From Ramlibacter terrae (GTDB lineage: Bacteria; Pseudomonadota; Gammaproteobacteria; Burkholderiales; Burkholderiaceae_C): 64,000 bases of DNA. The position numbers and the translations under genes are program-made. The notes beneath the pieces are model-generated. The model saw nothing but the letters and a program-made list of their open reading frames with translations. It was not told the DNA's origin and did no database searches. Shown here in pieces: positions 27,735 through 36,560 of this stretch (positions within the stretch are counted from its first letter, which is position 1; the number at the start of each line of letters is the position of its first letter). Location: positions 3,968,001-4,032,000 of the forward strand of contig CP053418.1 in NCBI GenBank assembly GCA_013127575.1, written 5' to 3'.

Positions 27735-27815
27735 GTCATTGCGGGCATGACCCGCAATCCAGCGACGGCGCCTGTTCGGCCGCTGGCTGGATCCCGGGTC
27801 GAGCCCGGGATGACA
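27735..27815. repeat. Dispersed palindromic repeat, copy 3
   Basis: gtcattgcgggcatgacccg to ggtcgagcccgggatgaca, with a longer GC-rich spacer than in the other two copies. It lies two bases after the stop of the acyl-CoA ligase and before the first binding-protein gene. The same arms recur at 2551-2608 and 25801-25872. Confidence 0.85.
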
Positions 27816-27846
27816 GCGCATTTCCAACCACTGTAGGAGACACTGA

Positions 27847-29009
27847 ATGAAGTTGAAGTCCACCCTCGCGGCCGCCGCCATCGCGGCCCCGGGTTGCTCT
27901 TTCGCCATGGCGCAGCAGCAGGGCGTGAGCAAGAACGAGATCCTCGTCGGCACCATCCCGGGACCTGTCGGGCCCGCTGGCCGGCTACGGCAAGCAGGCG
28001 CGCAACGGCATGCTGCTGCGCATCGAGGAGCTGAACGAGCAGGGCGGCATCCACGGCCGCAAGCTGAAGCTGGTGGCGGAAGACGACGGCTACGATCCGA
28101 AGAAGGCCGTGCTGGCCGCGCAGAAGCTGGTCAACCAGGACAAGGTGTTCATCGTCGCCGGCCACCCGGGCACGGCGCAGAACATGGCGGCCATGCCGGT
28201 GCAGTTCGAGAAGAACATCGTCAACTTCTTCCCCATTACCGCGGCCCGCGAGATGTACGAGCCGCACCACCGCCTGAAGTATTCCTTCGCCGCGACCTAC
28301 TACGACCCGGTCCCGCCGGCCGCGCCGCGGATGGCCAAGGAAAGGAACATCAAGAAGGTCTGCACGATCTACGGGACGACGACTTCGGCACGGAGATCCT
28401 GCGCGGCACCGAGGCCGGACTGAAGACGGTCAACATGGAACTGGCCGAGAAGACCACGTACAAGCGCGGCGCCACGGACTTCTCCTCGCAGGTCGCGAAG
28501 ATGAAGGCGGCGGGCTGCGAGATGGTGGTGCTGGGCACGATCATCCGCGAGACCATCGGCACCATCGGCGAGTCGCGCAAGACCGGTTTCAACCCGGTGT
28601 TCGTCGGCACCAGCGCCGCCTACACCGACCTGATCCACAAGCTCGGCGGCAAGGCCATGGACGGCCTGTACGCGGCCATGACGGTGCAGCACCCGTACTG
28701 GACGAAGCCTCGCAGCCGATCCGCTTCTGGGCCAACAAGTACAAGACCAAGTTCAACGAAGACCCGACGGTGTTCTCGGCCTACGGCTACCTGATCATCG
28801 ACCACTTCATCAAGGCGGCGCAGAAGGCCGGCCCCAACCTGACGACGGATACGTTCGTGAAGTCCATGGACACCATGACCTTCGAGCCCGACATGTTCGG
28901 CTCGCCGCGCAGCACCTACACGGCCACCAAACGCCCGGGCAACGACCAGTCGCGCATGTCGCAGATCAAGGACGGCAAGTGGGTCGTCGTCACGGACTAC
29001 CTGAAGTGA
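27847..29009 (+). CDS. livK: Liv-type periplasmic binding protein, first of a tandem pair, three frame breaks
   Basis: About 387 aa, leucine/isoleucine/valine-binding fold. Signal peptide from MKLKSTLAAAAIAAP to about AMAQQ. Family landmarks: GVSKNEILVGTI, MLLRIEELNEQGGIHGRKLK, AQNMAAMPVQFEKNIVNFFP, TTYKRGATDFSSQVAKMKAA, IIRETIGTIGESRKTGFNP. Breaks at about 27961 (CCCGGG in place of CCAGG), 28374 (TACGGGAC for TACCAGGAC) and 28700 (TACTGGAC for TACCTGGAC). The neighbouring livK2 keeps the equivalent segments, which supports treating these as sequence errors. Confidence 0.88.
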
Positions 29010-29045
29010 CCTAGTGAAAACCGCAGCTTGACGCGGCCCGCTCCC

Positions 29046-29076
29046 GGTTGGAACCTGTAGCACTCAGGTTCTAACC
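29046..29076 (+). promoter_or_regulatory. Hairpin between the two livK genes
   Basis: GGTTGGAACCTG (29046-29057) pairs with CAGGTTCTAACC (29065-29076) with one G.U, around a seven-base loop, 10 bases before the second binding-protein ATG. There is no T-run, so it is more likely an mRNA-stabilising or processing stem than a terminator. Confidence 0.6.
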
Positions 29077-29086
29077 AGAGACTCCG

Positions 29087-30254
29087 ATGAAGTTGCACTC
29101 CGCCGTCGCGCTCGCCGCGATGGCCCTCGCTTCCGCCTCCGCCTCCGCGCAGAACGCCAACCAGGGCGTCGGCAAGAACGAGATCGTCCTCGGCTCCATC
29201 GGGACCTGTCCGGTCCCATCGCCGGCTTCGGCAAGCAGGTGCGGCTGGGCATGATGCTGCGCGCCGAAGAGATCAACGAGCAGGGCGGCATCAACGGCCG
29301 CAAGATCAAGCTGATCGTCGAGGACTCCGCCTACGACCCCAAGAAGGCGGTGCTGGCTGCGCAGAAACTGGTCAACCGGGACAAGATCTTCGCCATGGTC
29401 GGCCACATCGGCACCGCGCAGAACATGGCCGCCATGCCGGTGCAGTTCGAGAAGAACGTCATCAACTTCTTCCCGGTGACCGCCGCTCGCGAGATGTACG
29501 AGCCGTTCCACCGCCTCAAGTACTCCTTCGCCGCGACCTACTTCGACCAGATGCGCACGCTGGTGCCTTCGCTCGCCAAGCAGAAGGGCGCGAAGAAGGT
29601 CTGCACGATGTACCAGGATGACGAGTTCGGGATGGAGGTGATGCGCGGCGCCGAAGCAGGCCTGAAGGCTGCGGGCATGGAACTGGCCGAGAAGACCACG
29701 TACAAGCGCGGCGCCACCGACTTCTCGTCGCAGGTCGCCAAGCTCAAGTCGTCGGGCTGCGACATGGTGGTGCTGGGCACGATCATCCGCGAGACGATCG
29801 GCGCGATCGGCGAGGCCCGCAAGACCGGTTACAGCCCCACTTTCGTCGGCTCCTCCGCCGCGTACACCGACCTGATCCACAAGCTGGGCGGCAAGGCCAT
29901 GGACGGCTTCTACGCCGGCCACACCTCGCAGCACCCTTATCTCGACGAGGCGTCGCAGCCGATCCGTTTCTGGGCCAACAAGTACAAGACCAAGTTCAAC
30001 GACGACCCGACCGTGTTCTCGGTCTACGGCTACATCGTGGTCGACGCCTTCGCCCGCGCGGCAAGCAAGGCGGGGCCCAACCTCACCACCGAATCGTTCA
30101 TCAAGGCGATGGATTCCATGACGATCCCGCCGGACATGTTCGGCGCGCCCGAGATGAAGTTCGGGCCGCAGAAGCGCACGGGCAACGAGCTTTCGCGGCT
30201 GTCGCAGATCGGGACGGGCGCTGGAAGGTGGTTTCGGATTACGTGAAACCCTGA
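29087..30254 (+). CDS. livK: Liv-type periplasmic binding protein, second of a tandem pair, two frame breaks
   Basis: About 389 aa, closely similar to its neighbour over its whole length. Signal peptide MKLHSAVALAAMALASASAS. Shared blocks: AQNMAAMPVQFEKNVINFFP, TTYKRGATDFSSQVAKLKSS, IIRETIGAIGEARKTGYSP. Breaks at about 29202 (ATCGGGACC for ATCCAGGACC) and 30212 (same pattern; restored end RWKVVSDYVKP). Two near-copies after one transporter suggest different ligand ranges sharing the same permeases. Confidence 0.88.
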
Positions 30255-30282
30255 GGCGGGAACTGGGGTACGCTTCCGCCCG

Positions 30283-31398
30283 ATGCCTACCCCCAACCCC
30301 CTGCGAGCCCCGGAACTCGAATTCAAGTCGCTGCTGGTGCTGGTGCTGGCGGCCTCGCTGCTGTTCGCGCTGATCATCTGGCCGTTCTTCGGCGCCGTGT
30401 GCTGGGCGGTGTTCATCGCCATCGTGTTCTGGCCGCTGCACAAGCGCTTCCTGCACGGCAGCAAGGGCAAGCACGGCGTGGCCGCGCTGGCATCGCTCAC
30501 CGTCATCCTGCTGATCGTCATCCTGCCGATGGCAATGATCGCCGCCTCCATCACGCAGGAGGCATCGGTGCTGGTGGAGCGGCTGCGCTCCGGCGACATC
30601 CAGATCGGCGTGTACTTCCAGAAGATCTTCGAGGCGCTGCCCGGGTGGGTGCGCGGCATCCTCGACCGGCTCGGCATGTCCGACCTGGCGCTGATGCAGC
30701 AGAAGGTGATGGGCGCGCTGACCAGCAGCAGCCAGGCCCTCACGACGCGCGTGGTCGGCATCGGCGCCGTCACGCTCGACTTCGTCGTCGCATTCTTCGT
30801 CATGCTGTACGTGCTGTACTTCCTGTTCCGCGACGGCGAGAAGCTGTCGAAAGGCATCGCGCGCAAGATCCCGCTGCACCCCGAGCACACCCGCCGGCTG
30901 CTGACCCAGTTCGCGACGGTGGTGCGCGCCACCGTCAAGGGCAACGTCGTGGTGGCGCTGGTGCAAGGCGCGCTGGGCGGCATCGCGTTCGCGGTGCTCG
31001 GCGTGCCGGGGGCGGTGCTGTGGGGCGCGGTGATGGCGCTGATGTCGCTGCTGCCGGCCGTGGGCGCGGTGATCGTGTGGGCGCCCGTGGCGATCTACTT
31101 CTTCTTCACCGGCGAACTGGTCAAGGCCGTGGGCCTGACGTTCTGGGGCGCGGTCGTCATCGGGCTGGTCGACAACTTCCTGCGGCCGATCCTGGTGGGC
31201 AAGGACACGCGCATGCCCGACTACCTGATCCTCGTCGCCACGCTCGGCGGGCTGGTCGTGTTCGGACTCAACGGCTTCGTCATCGGCCCGGTCATCGCGG
31301 CGATGTTCCTCGTCAGCTGGGACATGCTGGCCAAGGCACGCGAAGAGCAGGACATCGCCGAAAGGCCGGTCGGCGCGGCGGAGGGCGAGGCGCCGTGA
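30283..31398 (+). CDS. AI-2E family membrane permease
   Basis: 371 aa, unbroken. Several transmembrane helices (FKSLLVLVLAASLLFALIIW at the start, LAALASLTVILLIVILP-type text, VIVWAPVAIYFFFTGEL, and GGLVVFGLNGFVIGPVIAAM near the end). The TqsA/PerM-type family has been linked to AI-2 export and ion-coupled transport, but most members are uncharacterised. Its stop overlaps the GTG of the TetR gene, so it is cotranscribed with it. Confidence 0.88.
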   Translation: MPTPNPLRAPELEFKSLLVLVLAASLLFALIIWPFFGAVCWAVFIAIVFWPLHKRFLHGSKGKHGVAALASLTVILLIVILPMAMIAASITQEASVLVERLRSGDIQIGVYFQKIFEALPGWVRGILDRLGMSDLALMQQKVMGALTSSSQALTTRVVGIGAVTLDFVVAFFVMLYVLYFLFRDGEKLSKGIARKIPLHPEHTRRLLTQFATVVRATVKGNVVVALVQGALGGIAFAVLGVPGAVLWGAVMALMSLLPAVGAVIVWAPVAIYFFFTGELVKAVGLTFWGAVVIGLVDNFLRPILVGKDTRMPDYLILVATLGGLVVFGLNGFVIGPVIAAMFLVSWDMLAKAREEQDIAERPVGAAEGEAP

Positions 31399-32033
31399 AG
31401 GCGGCGGTGGAGGAGCCGGCACGCCCACGCACGCCGCGGCAGGGCCGCGAGCGCGTCATGGCGGCCATCCGCGCCGCCGCGATCGCCGAGTTCAGCCAGA
31501 ACGGCCTGAAGGGCACCTCGACGCAGGCGATCGCCGAGCGCGCGGGCCTCACCAAGCCGCAGCTGCACTACTACATCGAAGGCAAGGAGGAGCTCTACGA
31601 AGAGCTCCTGATGTCCGTGGTGGCCGACTGGAAAGGCATCTGGGACGCCGGCTCCACCGAGCCCGCCAAGGTGCTCGGCGACTACATCCGCTCCAAGATC
31701 GAACTGGCCTTCGCCAAGCCGGAGATCTCGCGCATCTTCACGCGCGAGGTGCTCGACGGCGGCAGGAACCTCGAGAAGTTCTGGCCCGGCGCGCGCAAGA
31801 ACACGCGCGACAAGGTGGCCGTGATCAACGGCTGGATCGCCCGCGGGCTGATGCAGCCGATGGACGCGCATGTGCTGCTGATGGGCATCTGGGCCATGAC
31901 GCAGTTCTACGCCGACTCGGCGCTGCAGGTCCAGCAGCTGCGCAAGGCCGGCCACCCGGGGTGGGTGCCGGAGCGGGAGGCGCTGGTGAACGAACTAACG
32001 GGGTTCGTGCTGCGGGGCTGCGGGATTCGATAG
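31395..32033 (+). CDS. RutR-like TetR-family regulator
   Basis: 212 aa from GTG 31395, overlapping the permease stop. N-terminal HTH: AAIAEFSQNGLKGTSTQAIA, ERAGLTKPQLHYYIEGKEEL. The ligand domain (ADWKGIWDAGSTEPAKVLGD, SRIFTREVLDGGRNLEKFW, HVLLMGIWAMTQFYADSALQ) matches the RutR/YcdC C-terminal family, whose E. coli member responds to uracil and thymine. A RutR-box-like inverted repeat lies 197 bases downstream, ahead of the catabolic genes, so it likely represses that cluster. The ligand is unknown. Confidence 0.88.
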   Translation: MKAAVEEPARPRTPRQGRERVMAAIRAAAIAEFSQNGLKGTSTQAIAERAGLTKPQLHYYIEGKEELYEELLMSVVADWKGIWDAGSTEPAKVLGDYIRSKIELAFAKPEISRIFTREVLDGGRNLEKFWPGARKNTRDKVAVINGWIARGLMQPMDAHVLLMGIWAMTQFYADSALQVQQLRKAGHPGWVPEREALVNELTGFVLRGCGIR

Positions 32034-32050
32034 GACGGGCGTCGAAAGGC

Positions 32051-32190
32051 GGGAGCGGATACCTTTGAACGCAGAGGGCGCAGAGGATCCGCAGAAGTCG
32101 CAGAAGGACTCCATGAGAAAAGGAAGTCCTTCTACGAAATTTGGCTGTTCCTTCTGCGCCCTCTGCGTTCAAGGTATCCGTTCCCGCTCC
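32051..32190. repeat. Long interrupted palindrome between the regulator and the operon
   Basis: Left arm gggagcggatacctttgaac then gcagagggcgcagagg; right arm ccttctgcgccctctgcgtt then caaggtatccg and ttcccgctccc. The arms pair over about 36 bases around a 60-base AT-richer centre. It resembles the gcagag-type repeat found between genes in many genomes. It may form a cruciform or, in RNA, a transcription stop after the TetR gene; either role is inference. Confidence 0.8.
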
Positions 32191-32229
32191 CTCCCCCAAC
32201 CCCATCCCCCGGCACGCCCCTTGCTCAAT

Positions 32230-32258
32230 TTGACCAATCGATCAGATTGGTTGGTCAA
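32230..32258. promoter_or_regulatory. RutR-box-like operator
   Basis: TTGACCAA (32230-32237) and TTGGTCAA (32251-32258) are exact inverted half-sites, and between them ACCAATC (32233-32239) / GATTGGT (32245-32251) is a further perfect inverted pair. E. coli RutR binds TTGACCAnnTGGTCAA. The half-sites are the same but spaced more widely here. Position: upstream of the first catabolic gene (32321) and downstream of the RutR-like gene. Confidence 0.75.
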
Positions 32259-32320
32259 CATTGAAGCACGCCACCCCCTTTCCCTGCGCCATGCGGTGCA
32301 TTGCTGAGCGACGCCGCACC

Positions 32321-32909
32321 ATGCACGTCCTCGTCGTCTACTGCCATCCGGTCGAGACCAGCTTCGCCTCGGCCCTGCACCAGGAAGTTTTGAAGAACCT
32401 GCGCGCCGCCGGCCACACCGTGGACGACTGCGACCTGTACGCCGAAGGGTTCAACCCGGTGATGTCGCGCGAAGAGCGGCTGCACTACCACGACGTGCCG
32501 AACAACCGCGTCGCGCTGGCGAGCTACGTCGAGCGCCTGCACCGCGCGGAGGCCATCGTCTTCTGCTTCCCCCGGTGTGCTTCGGCCTGCCGGCCATGCT
32601 CAAGGGCTTCTTCGACCGGCTGCTGATGCCGGGCGTTGCCTTCGACATCAGCGACCCGGCCAACGTGAAGCCGATGCTCACGCACGTCAAGCGCATCTCC
32701 GCCGTGGTCACCTACGGCCGCCCGCGCTGGATGGCTGGTACATGGGCGACCCGCCGCGAAAGATGGTCACGCGCTACATGAAGCGGCTGACCGCCAACAA
32801 CGCCCGCGTGGACTACCACGCGTACTACCACATGAACGTCGCCACCGAGCCGCGGCTGGCACGGTTCAAGCAACGCGTGGCCACGGCGATGGCGCGCTTC
32901 GCCGCCTGA
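32321..32909 (+). CDS. NAD(P)H quinone oxidoreductase-like flavoprotein, two frame breaks
   Basis: About 197 aa, flavodoxin-fold NQO1/YwrO type. MHVLVVYCHPVETSFASALH is the phosphate-binding start, then GLPAMLKGFFDRLLMPGVAF (FMN site) and YMKRLTANNARVDYHAYYHM. Breaks at about 32574 (CCCCCGGTG for CCCCCTGGTG) and 32734 (GGCTGG for GGCCTGG). It could reduce a quinone or feed electrons to the Rieske oxygenases; the partner is inference. First gene after the operator. Confidence 0.85.
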
Positions 32910-32932
32910 CGCACCCCGAGAAAGACCCACCC

Positions 32933-33800
32933 ATGCTGCACGGCTACATCCCCCGCACCGCTTCCTGCCTTACCTGAGCTGGACCGAGATCAATGCGCTG
33001 CCCGACCGCGAGAACACGGTGATCGTGCTGCCGGTCGGCGCCATCGAGCAGCACGGGCCGCACCTGCCCTGCGCGGTCGACAGCGTCATCTCCGCCGGCG
33101 TGATGGGCAAGGCGCTCGAGAAGCTGCCCGCCGACATCCGCGCCTTCGGCATGGCGCCCATCACCTACGGCAAGTCCGACGAGCACCTGCACTTCCCGGG
33201 CACGATGACGCTCACCGGCACGACGCTGCTGGCCACCGTCACCGAGATCGGCGAATCGGTGTACCGCGCGGGCTTCCGCAAGCTGTTGCTGGCCAACGGC
33301 CACGGCGGCCAGCCGCAGGTGCTGGAGATGGCCGCGCGCGAACTGCGGCTGCGCCACGGCGACTATGTGATCGTGCCCTTCCACGTGTCGCGCCTGCCGA
33401 ACGCGTCGGGCAAGTACGTGAGCGACCAGGAGAAGAAGCTGGCGATGCACGCGGGCCATTCCGAGACGGCGCTGATGCTCGCGCTGGCGCCGGAGACCGT
33501 GCACATGGAGCGCGCCGTCGCCAACTTCCCGCCGCCCTTCCCCAGCAAGATCCTCTCCGACGGCCGCCCGGCGTGCGCCCGACCGCGCGCGACTTCGGGC
33601 CCAGCGGCGTCATCGGCGACCCGTTCGGCGCCACCCGCGAACAGGGCGAGGAAATCCTCGACACCCTCAGCAACAGCTGGGTCACCGCGATCACCGACCT
33701 GTACCGCATGCAGTGGGTGGTGCGCGACGCCGATTCTCGGGGCCATGTGCACCAGCGTGGGCACATCGAAGGAATGAGGGGAATGACAAATGACAAATGA
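32933..33800 (+). CDS. Creatininase-family amidohydrolase, two frame breaks
   Basis: About 289 aa. Metal-binding motifs VLPVGAIEQHGPHLPCAVDS, KLLLANGHGGQ and AMHAGHSETALML match the creatinine amidohydrolase family (also MftE, FAPy-type deformylases and lactone or amide hydrolases). Breaks at about 32961 and 33571 (CGCCCGGCGTG, CCAGG or CCTGG restores RPGVRPTARDFG). The C-terminal 19 residues after RDADS may be read beyond the true end. In this pathway it would open an amide or imide ring; substrate unknown. Confidence 0.85.
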
Positions 33801-33921
33801 CGTCGCTTTCGCTTCCATGACCCCGCTGGCGCGCGTCTTGCACCTGCCCCTTCGTCATCTGTCATTGCAGCGGCGCAGCCGCGCAGTCATTCGTCATACG
33901 TCATCCACACGAGAGGCCCCC

Positions 33922-34906
33922 ATGAAAAGCACCTTCATCCGCACGCTCGCCGCCGCCGCTGCCGGCCTGGCCCTCTCCGCCGGCGCGCAGGCGCAGGACA
34001 AGTTCACCTACATGACCAACTGGTACGCGCAGGCCGAGCACGGCGGCTTCTACCAGGCGGTGGCCACCGGCATCTACAGGAAGTACGGCACGGACGTCAC
34101 CGTCAAGATGGGCGGCCCGCAAGTCAACATCATGCAGCTCATGGCCGCTGGCCAGACCGACTGCATCATGGGTTCGAGCGACCTGCAGATGATGATCGCG
34201 CGCTCGGGCGGCCTGCCGATCACCACCGTGGCGGCGATCTTCCAGAAGGACCCGCAGGTGCTGATCGGCCACGACGGCGTGGTCAACAGCTTCGAGGACA
34301 TGAAGGGCAAGACGATCCTGATCGCGCCCTCGGCCCAGCGCGGCTACTGGCTGTGGCTCAAGCAGAAGTACGGCTTCACCGACGCGCAGACGCGCCCCTA
34401 CACCTTCAACATCCAGCCTTTCGTCGCCGACAAGAACACGGTGCAGCAGGGCTACCTGACCTCCGAGCCGTTCGCGATCCAGAAGGCCGGCGTGAAGGCC
34501 AAGGCCTTCCTGTTCGCGGACCGGGGCTGGACCTCGTACGCGACCACGATCTCGTGCATGGACGAGACGATCAAGGGCCGCGGCCCGGCGGTCGCCGCGT
34601 TCGTCAAGGGCACGATGGAAGGCTGGAAGTCCTACGGCCGATCCGGCGCCCGGCAACGCGCTGATCAAGAAGGACAACCCCAACATGACCGACGAGCAGC
34701 TCGCGTACAGCGTGGCCAAGCTCAAGGAGATGGGCATCGTCACCGGCCTCGACGCGCCCGGGCTGGGCATCGGCATGATGAACCAGGAGCGCATCGCCTC
34801 CAACTACAAGTTCCTGGTCGACAACAAGCTGGTCGACCCGGCCAAGGTGACGCCCGCCGACGCCTACAACTTCTCGTTCGTCAAGGACCTGAAGGTGCTG
34901 CCGTGA
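33922..34906 (+). CDS. NMT1/THI5-type ABC substrate-binding protein, one frame break
   Basis: About 328 aa. Signal peptide to about SAGAQAQ, then WYAQAEHGGFYQAVATGIYR, VKMGGPQVNIMQLMAAGQTD (the NMT1 signature region), PYTFNIQPFVADKNTVQQGY. Break at about 34638: TACGGCC for TACCTGGCC, two bases lost. The NMT1 group binds pyrimidine-like, sulfonate or nitrate-type ligands, consistent with an N-heterocycle. Followed by the ATPase with overlapping start. Confidence 0.9.
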
Positions 34907-35715
34907 TCCGCGAACCCGTCTCCGTTCTGGCGGCGGCGCCGCCCGCCATCGAGGTCCTGTCCGCGCACAAGACCTACCCGAACGGCACCGTCGCCCTGCA
35001 ACCGGTGGACCTCACCGTGCAGGAAGGCGAGTTCGTCACGCTGCTGGGCCCGTCCGGCTGCGGCAAGAGCACGCTGCTGAAGATGGTCGCCGGCCTGCTG
35101 GAACCCACCGATGGCCGCCTGCTGCTGTGGCGCAAGCCCGTGGCGCAGCTGGAAGAGACGAAGCGCCGCATGGCCTTCGTGTTCCAGTCGCCCACCCTGA
35201 TGCCCCGGGCCAGCGTCGAAGCGAACGTGCGCCTGCCGCTCGACGGCCGGCGTCGCGCGCAGCGAGGCCGACGCCCGGGTCGCCGATGCGCTCGCCCTCG
35301 TGGGCCTCAAGAAGTTTGCCAAGGCGCTGCGCGCGCGCTGTCGGGCGGCATGCAAATGCGCGTGTCGATCGCCCGCAGCCTCGTCGTGCAGCCCAACCTG
35401 CTGCTGATGGACGAGCCGTTCGGCGCGCTCGACGAGATCACGCGCCACAAGCTCGATTCCGACCTGCTGGACCTGTGGCGGGCCAAGAAGCTGACCGTGG
35501 TGTTCGTGACGCACTCGATCCACGAAGCGGTGTTCCTCTCGACGCGCGTGATCATGATGGCCGCCCGTCCGGGGCGCATCGTCGAAGAAGTGGTGATCGA
35601 CGAGCCGTATCCGCGCAAGCCCGATTTCATGGTGACGCCGCGGTTCGCGGAGTACGCGCGGCATTTGCAGGAGAGCTTGCTGCGGGCGAGCCAGGAGACG
35701 GAGGAAGTGCAATGA
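34903..35715 (+). CDS. NitT/TauT-type ABC transporter ATPase, internal frame excursion
   Basis: About 271 aa. GTG start overlaps the previous stop. Walker A GPSGCGKST, AFVFQSPTLMP (Q-loop), signature LSGGMQMRVSIARSL, Walker B LLLMDEPFGALDEI, HSIHEAVFLS. Between about 35250 and 35332 the frame slips by two bases (GACGGCC for GACCTGGCC) and then by one, restoring the original frame; true text there is DALALVGLKKFAKAL. Part of a three-gene NMT1-type importer. Confidence 0.9.
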   Translation: MIREPVSVLAAAPPAIEVLSAHKTYPNGTVALQPVDLTVQEGEFVTLLGPSGCGKSTLLKMVAGLLEPTDGRLLLWRKPVAQLEETKRRMAFVFQSPTLMPRASVEANVRLPLDGRRRAQRGRRPGRRCARPRGPQEVCQGAARALSGGMQMRVSIARSLVVQPNLLLMDEPFGALDEITRHKLDSDLLDLWRAKKLTVVFVTHSIHEAVFLSTRVIMMAARPGRIVEEVVIDEPYPRKPDFMVTPRFAEYARHLQESLLRASQETEEVQ

Positions 35716-36558
35716 GCGCGGTCATGACGGGTGCGCCGGGCGCCCCCACCCCGGCCCTTCCCCAGCGGGGGAAGGAGAAAGTCCGCAGGAACTACGACAA
35801 GGTGCTGTATCCGGCGCTGGTGGCGGTGGTGCTGCTCACCTTGTGGCAGGGCCTGGTCGTCGGCTTCAAGCTGCCGCCGTACTGGTGCCTTCGCCGCTGC
35901 TGACCATCGAGACGCTGTTTACCGACTGGGTGATGCTGGGCAACGCCCTGCTCTTCACGCTGAAGATCACGGTGTTCTCGTTCCTGGTGGCCGTCATCGT
36001 CGGCGTGCTGATCTCCTTCGTGTTCGTGCAGAGCCGCAAGGTCGAGACCGCCCTCTTCCCCTACGCCGTGCTGCTGCAGGTGACGCCGATCGTGGCGGTC
36101 GCGCCGCTGATCATCATCTGGGTGAAGAACCCGACGGCCTCGCTGGTGATCTGCGCCGCGCTCGTCGCGCTGTTCCCGATCATCTCCAACACCACGCTGG
36201 GCCTGCGCAGCATCGACCCCGACCTGCAGGCCTACTTCGCGATGAACCGCGCGAGCCGCACGCAGACGCTGCTGCGCCTGCGCATCCCGTCCGCGCTGCC
36301 CTACTTCTTCGGCGGGCTGCGCATCTCCAGCGGCCTGGCGCTGATCGGCGCGGTGGTGGCGGAGTTCGTGGCCGGCACCGGCGGCAACAACACCGGCCTG
36401 GCGTACCAGATCCTGTTCGCGGGCTACCAGCTGAACATCCCGCGGATGTTCGCCGCCCTGCTGCTGATCTCGCTCACCGGCGTGGCGCTGTTCGTCGCCA
36501 TGGCCTGGCTCTCCAAACTGGCGCTCGGCTCTGGCACGCGAGCGAGCAAAGCAACTGA
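35712..36558 (+). CDS. NitT/TauT-type ABC transporter permease, two frame breaks
   Basis: About 283 aa. N-terminal PTPALPQRG-rich lead, then LYPALVAVVLLTLWQGLVVG (first helix), FTLKITVFSFLVAVIVGVLI, VTPIVAVAPLIIIWVKNPTA and IPSALPYFFGGLRISSGLAL, the EAA-type loop. Breaks at about 35884 (TACTGGTG for TACCTGGTG) and 36528 (true end LWHASEQSN). It forms the inner-membrane channel for the NMT1-type binding proteins. Confidence 0.9.
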
Positions 36559-36560
36559 CG

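Noticed and set aside
29071..31428. 785-codon minus-strand frame over livK2 and the AI-2E permease
   Set aside because: Shadow of the plus-strand genes; His/Arg/Ala-rich with no domain signal.
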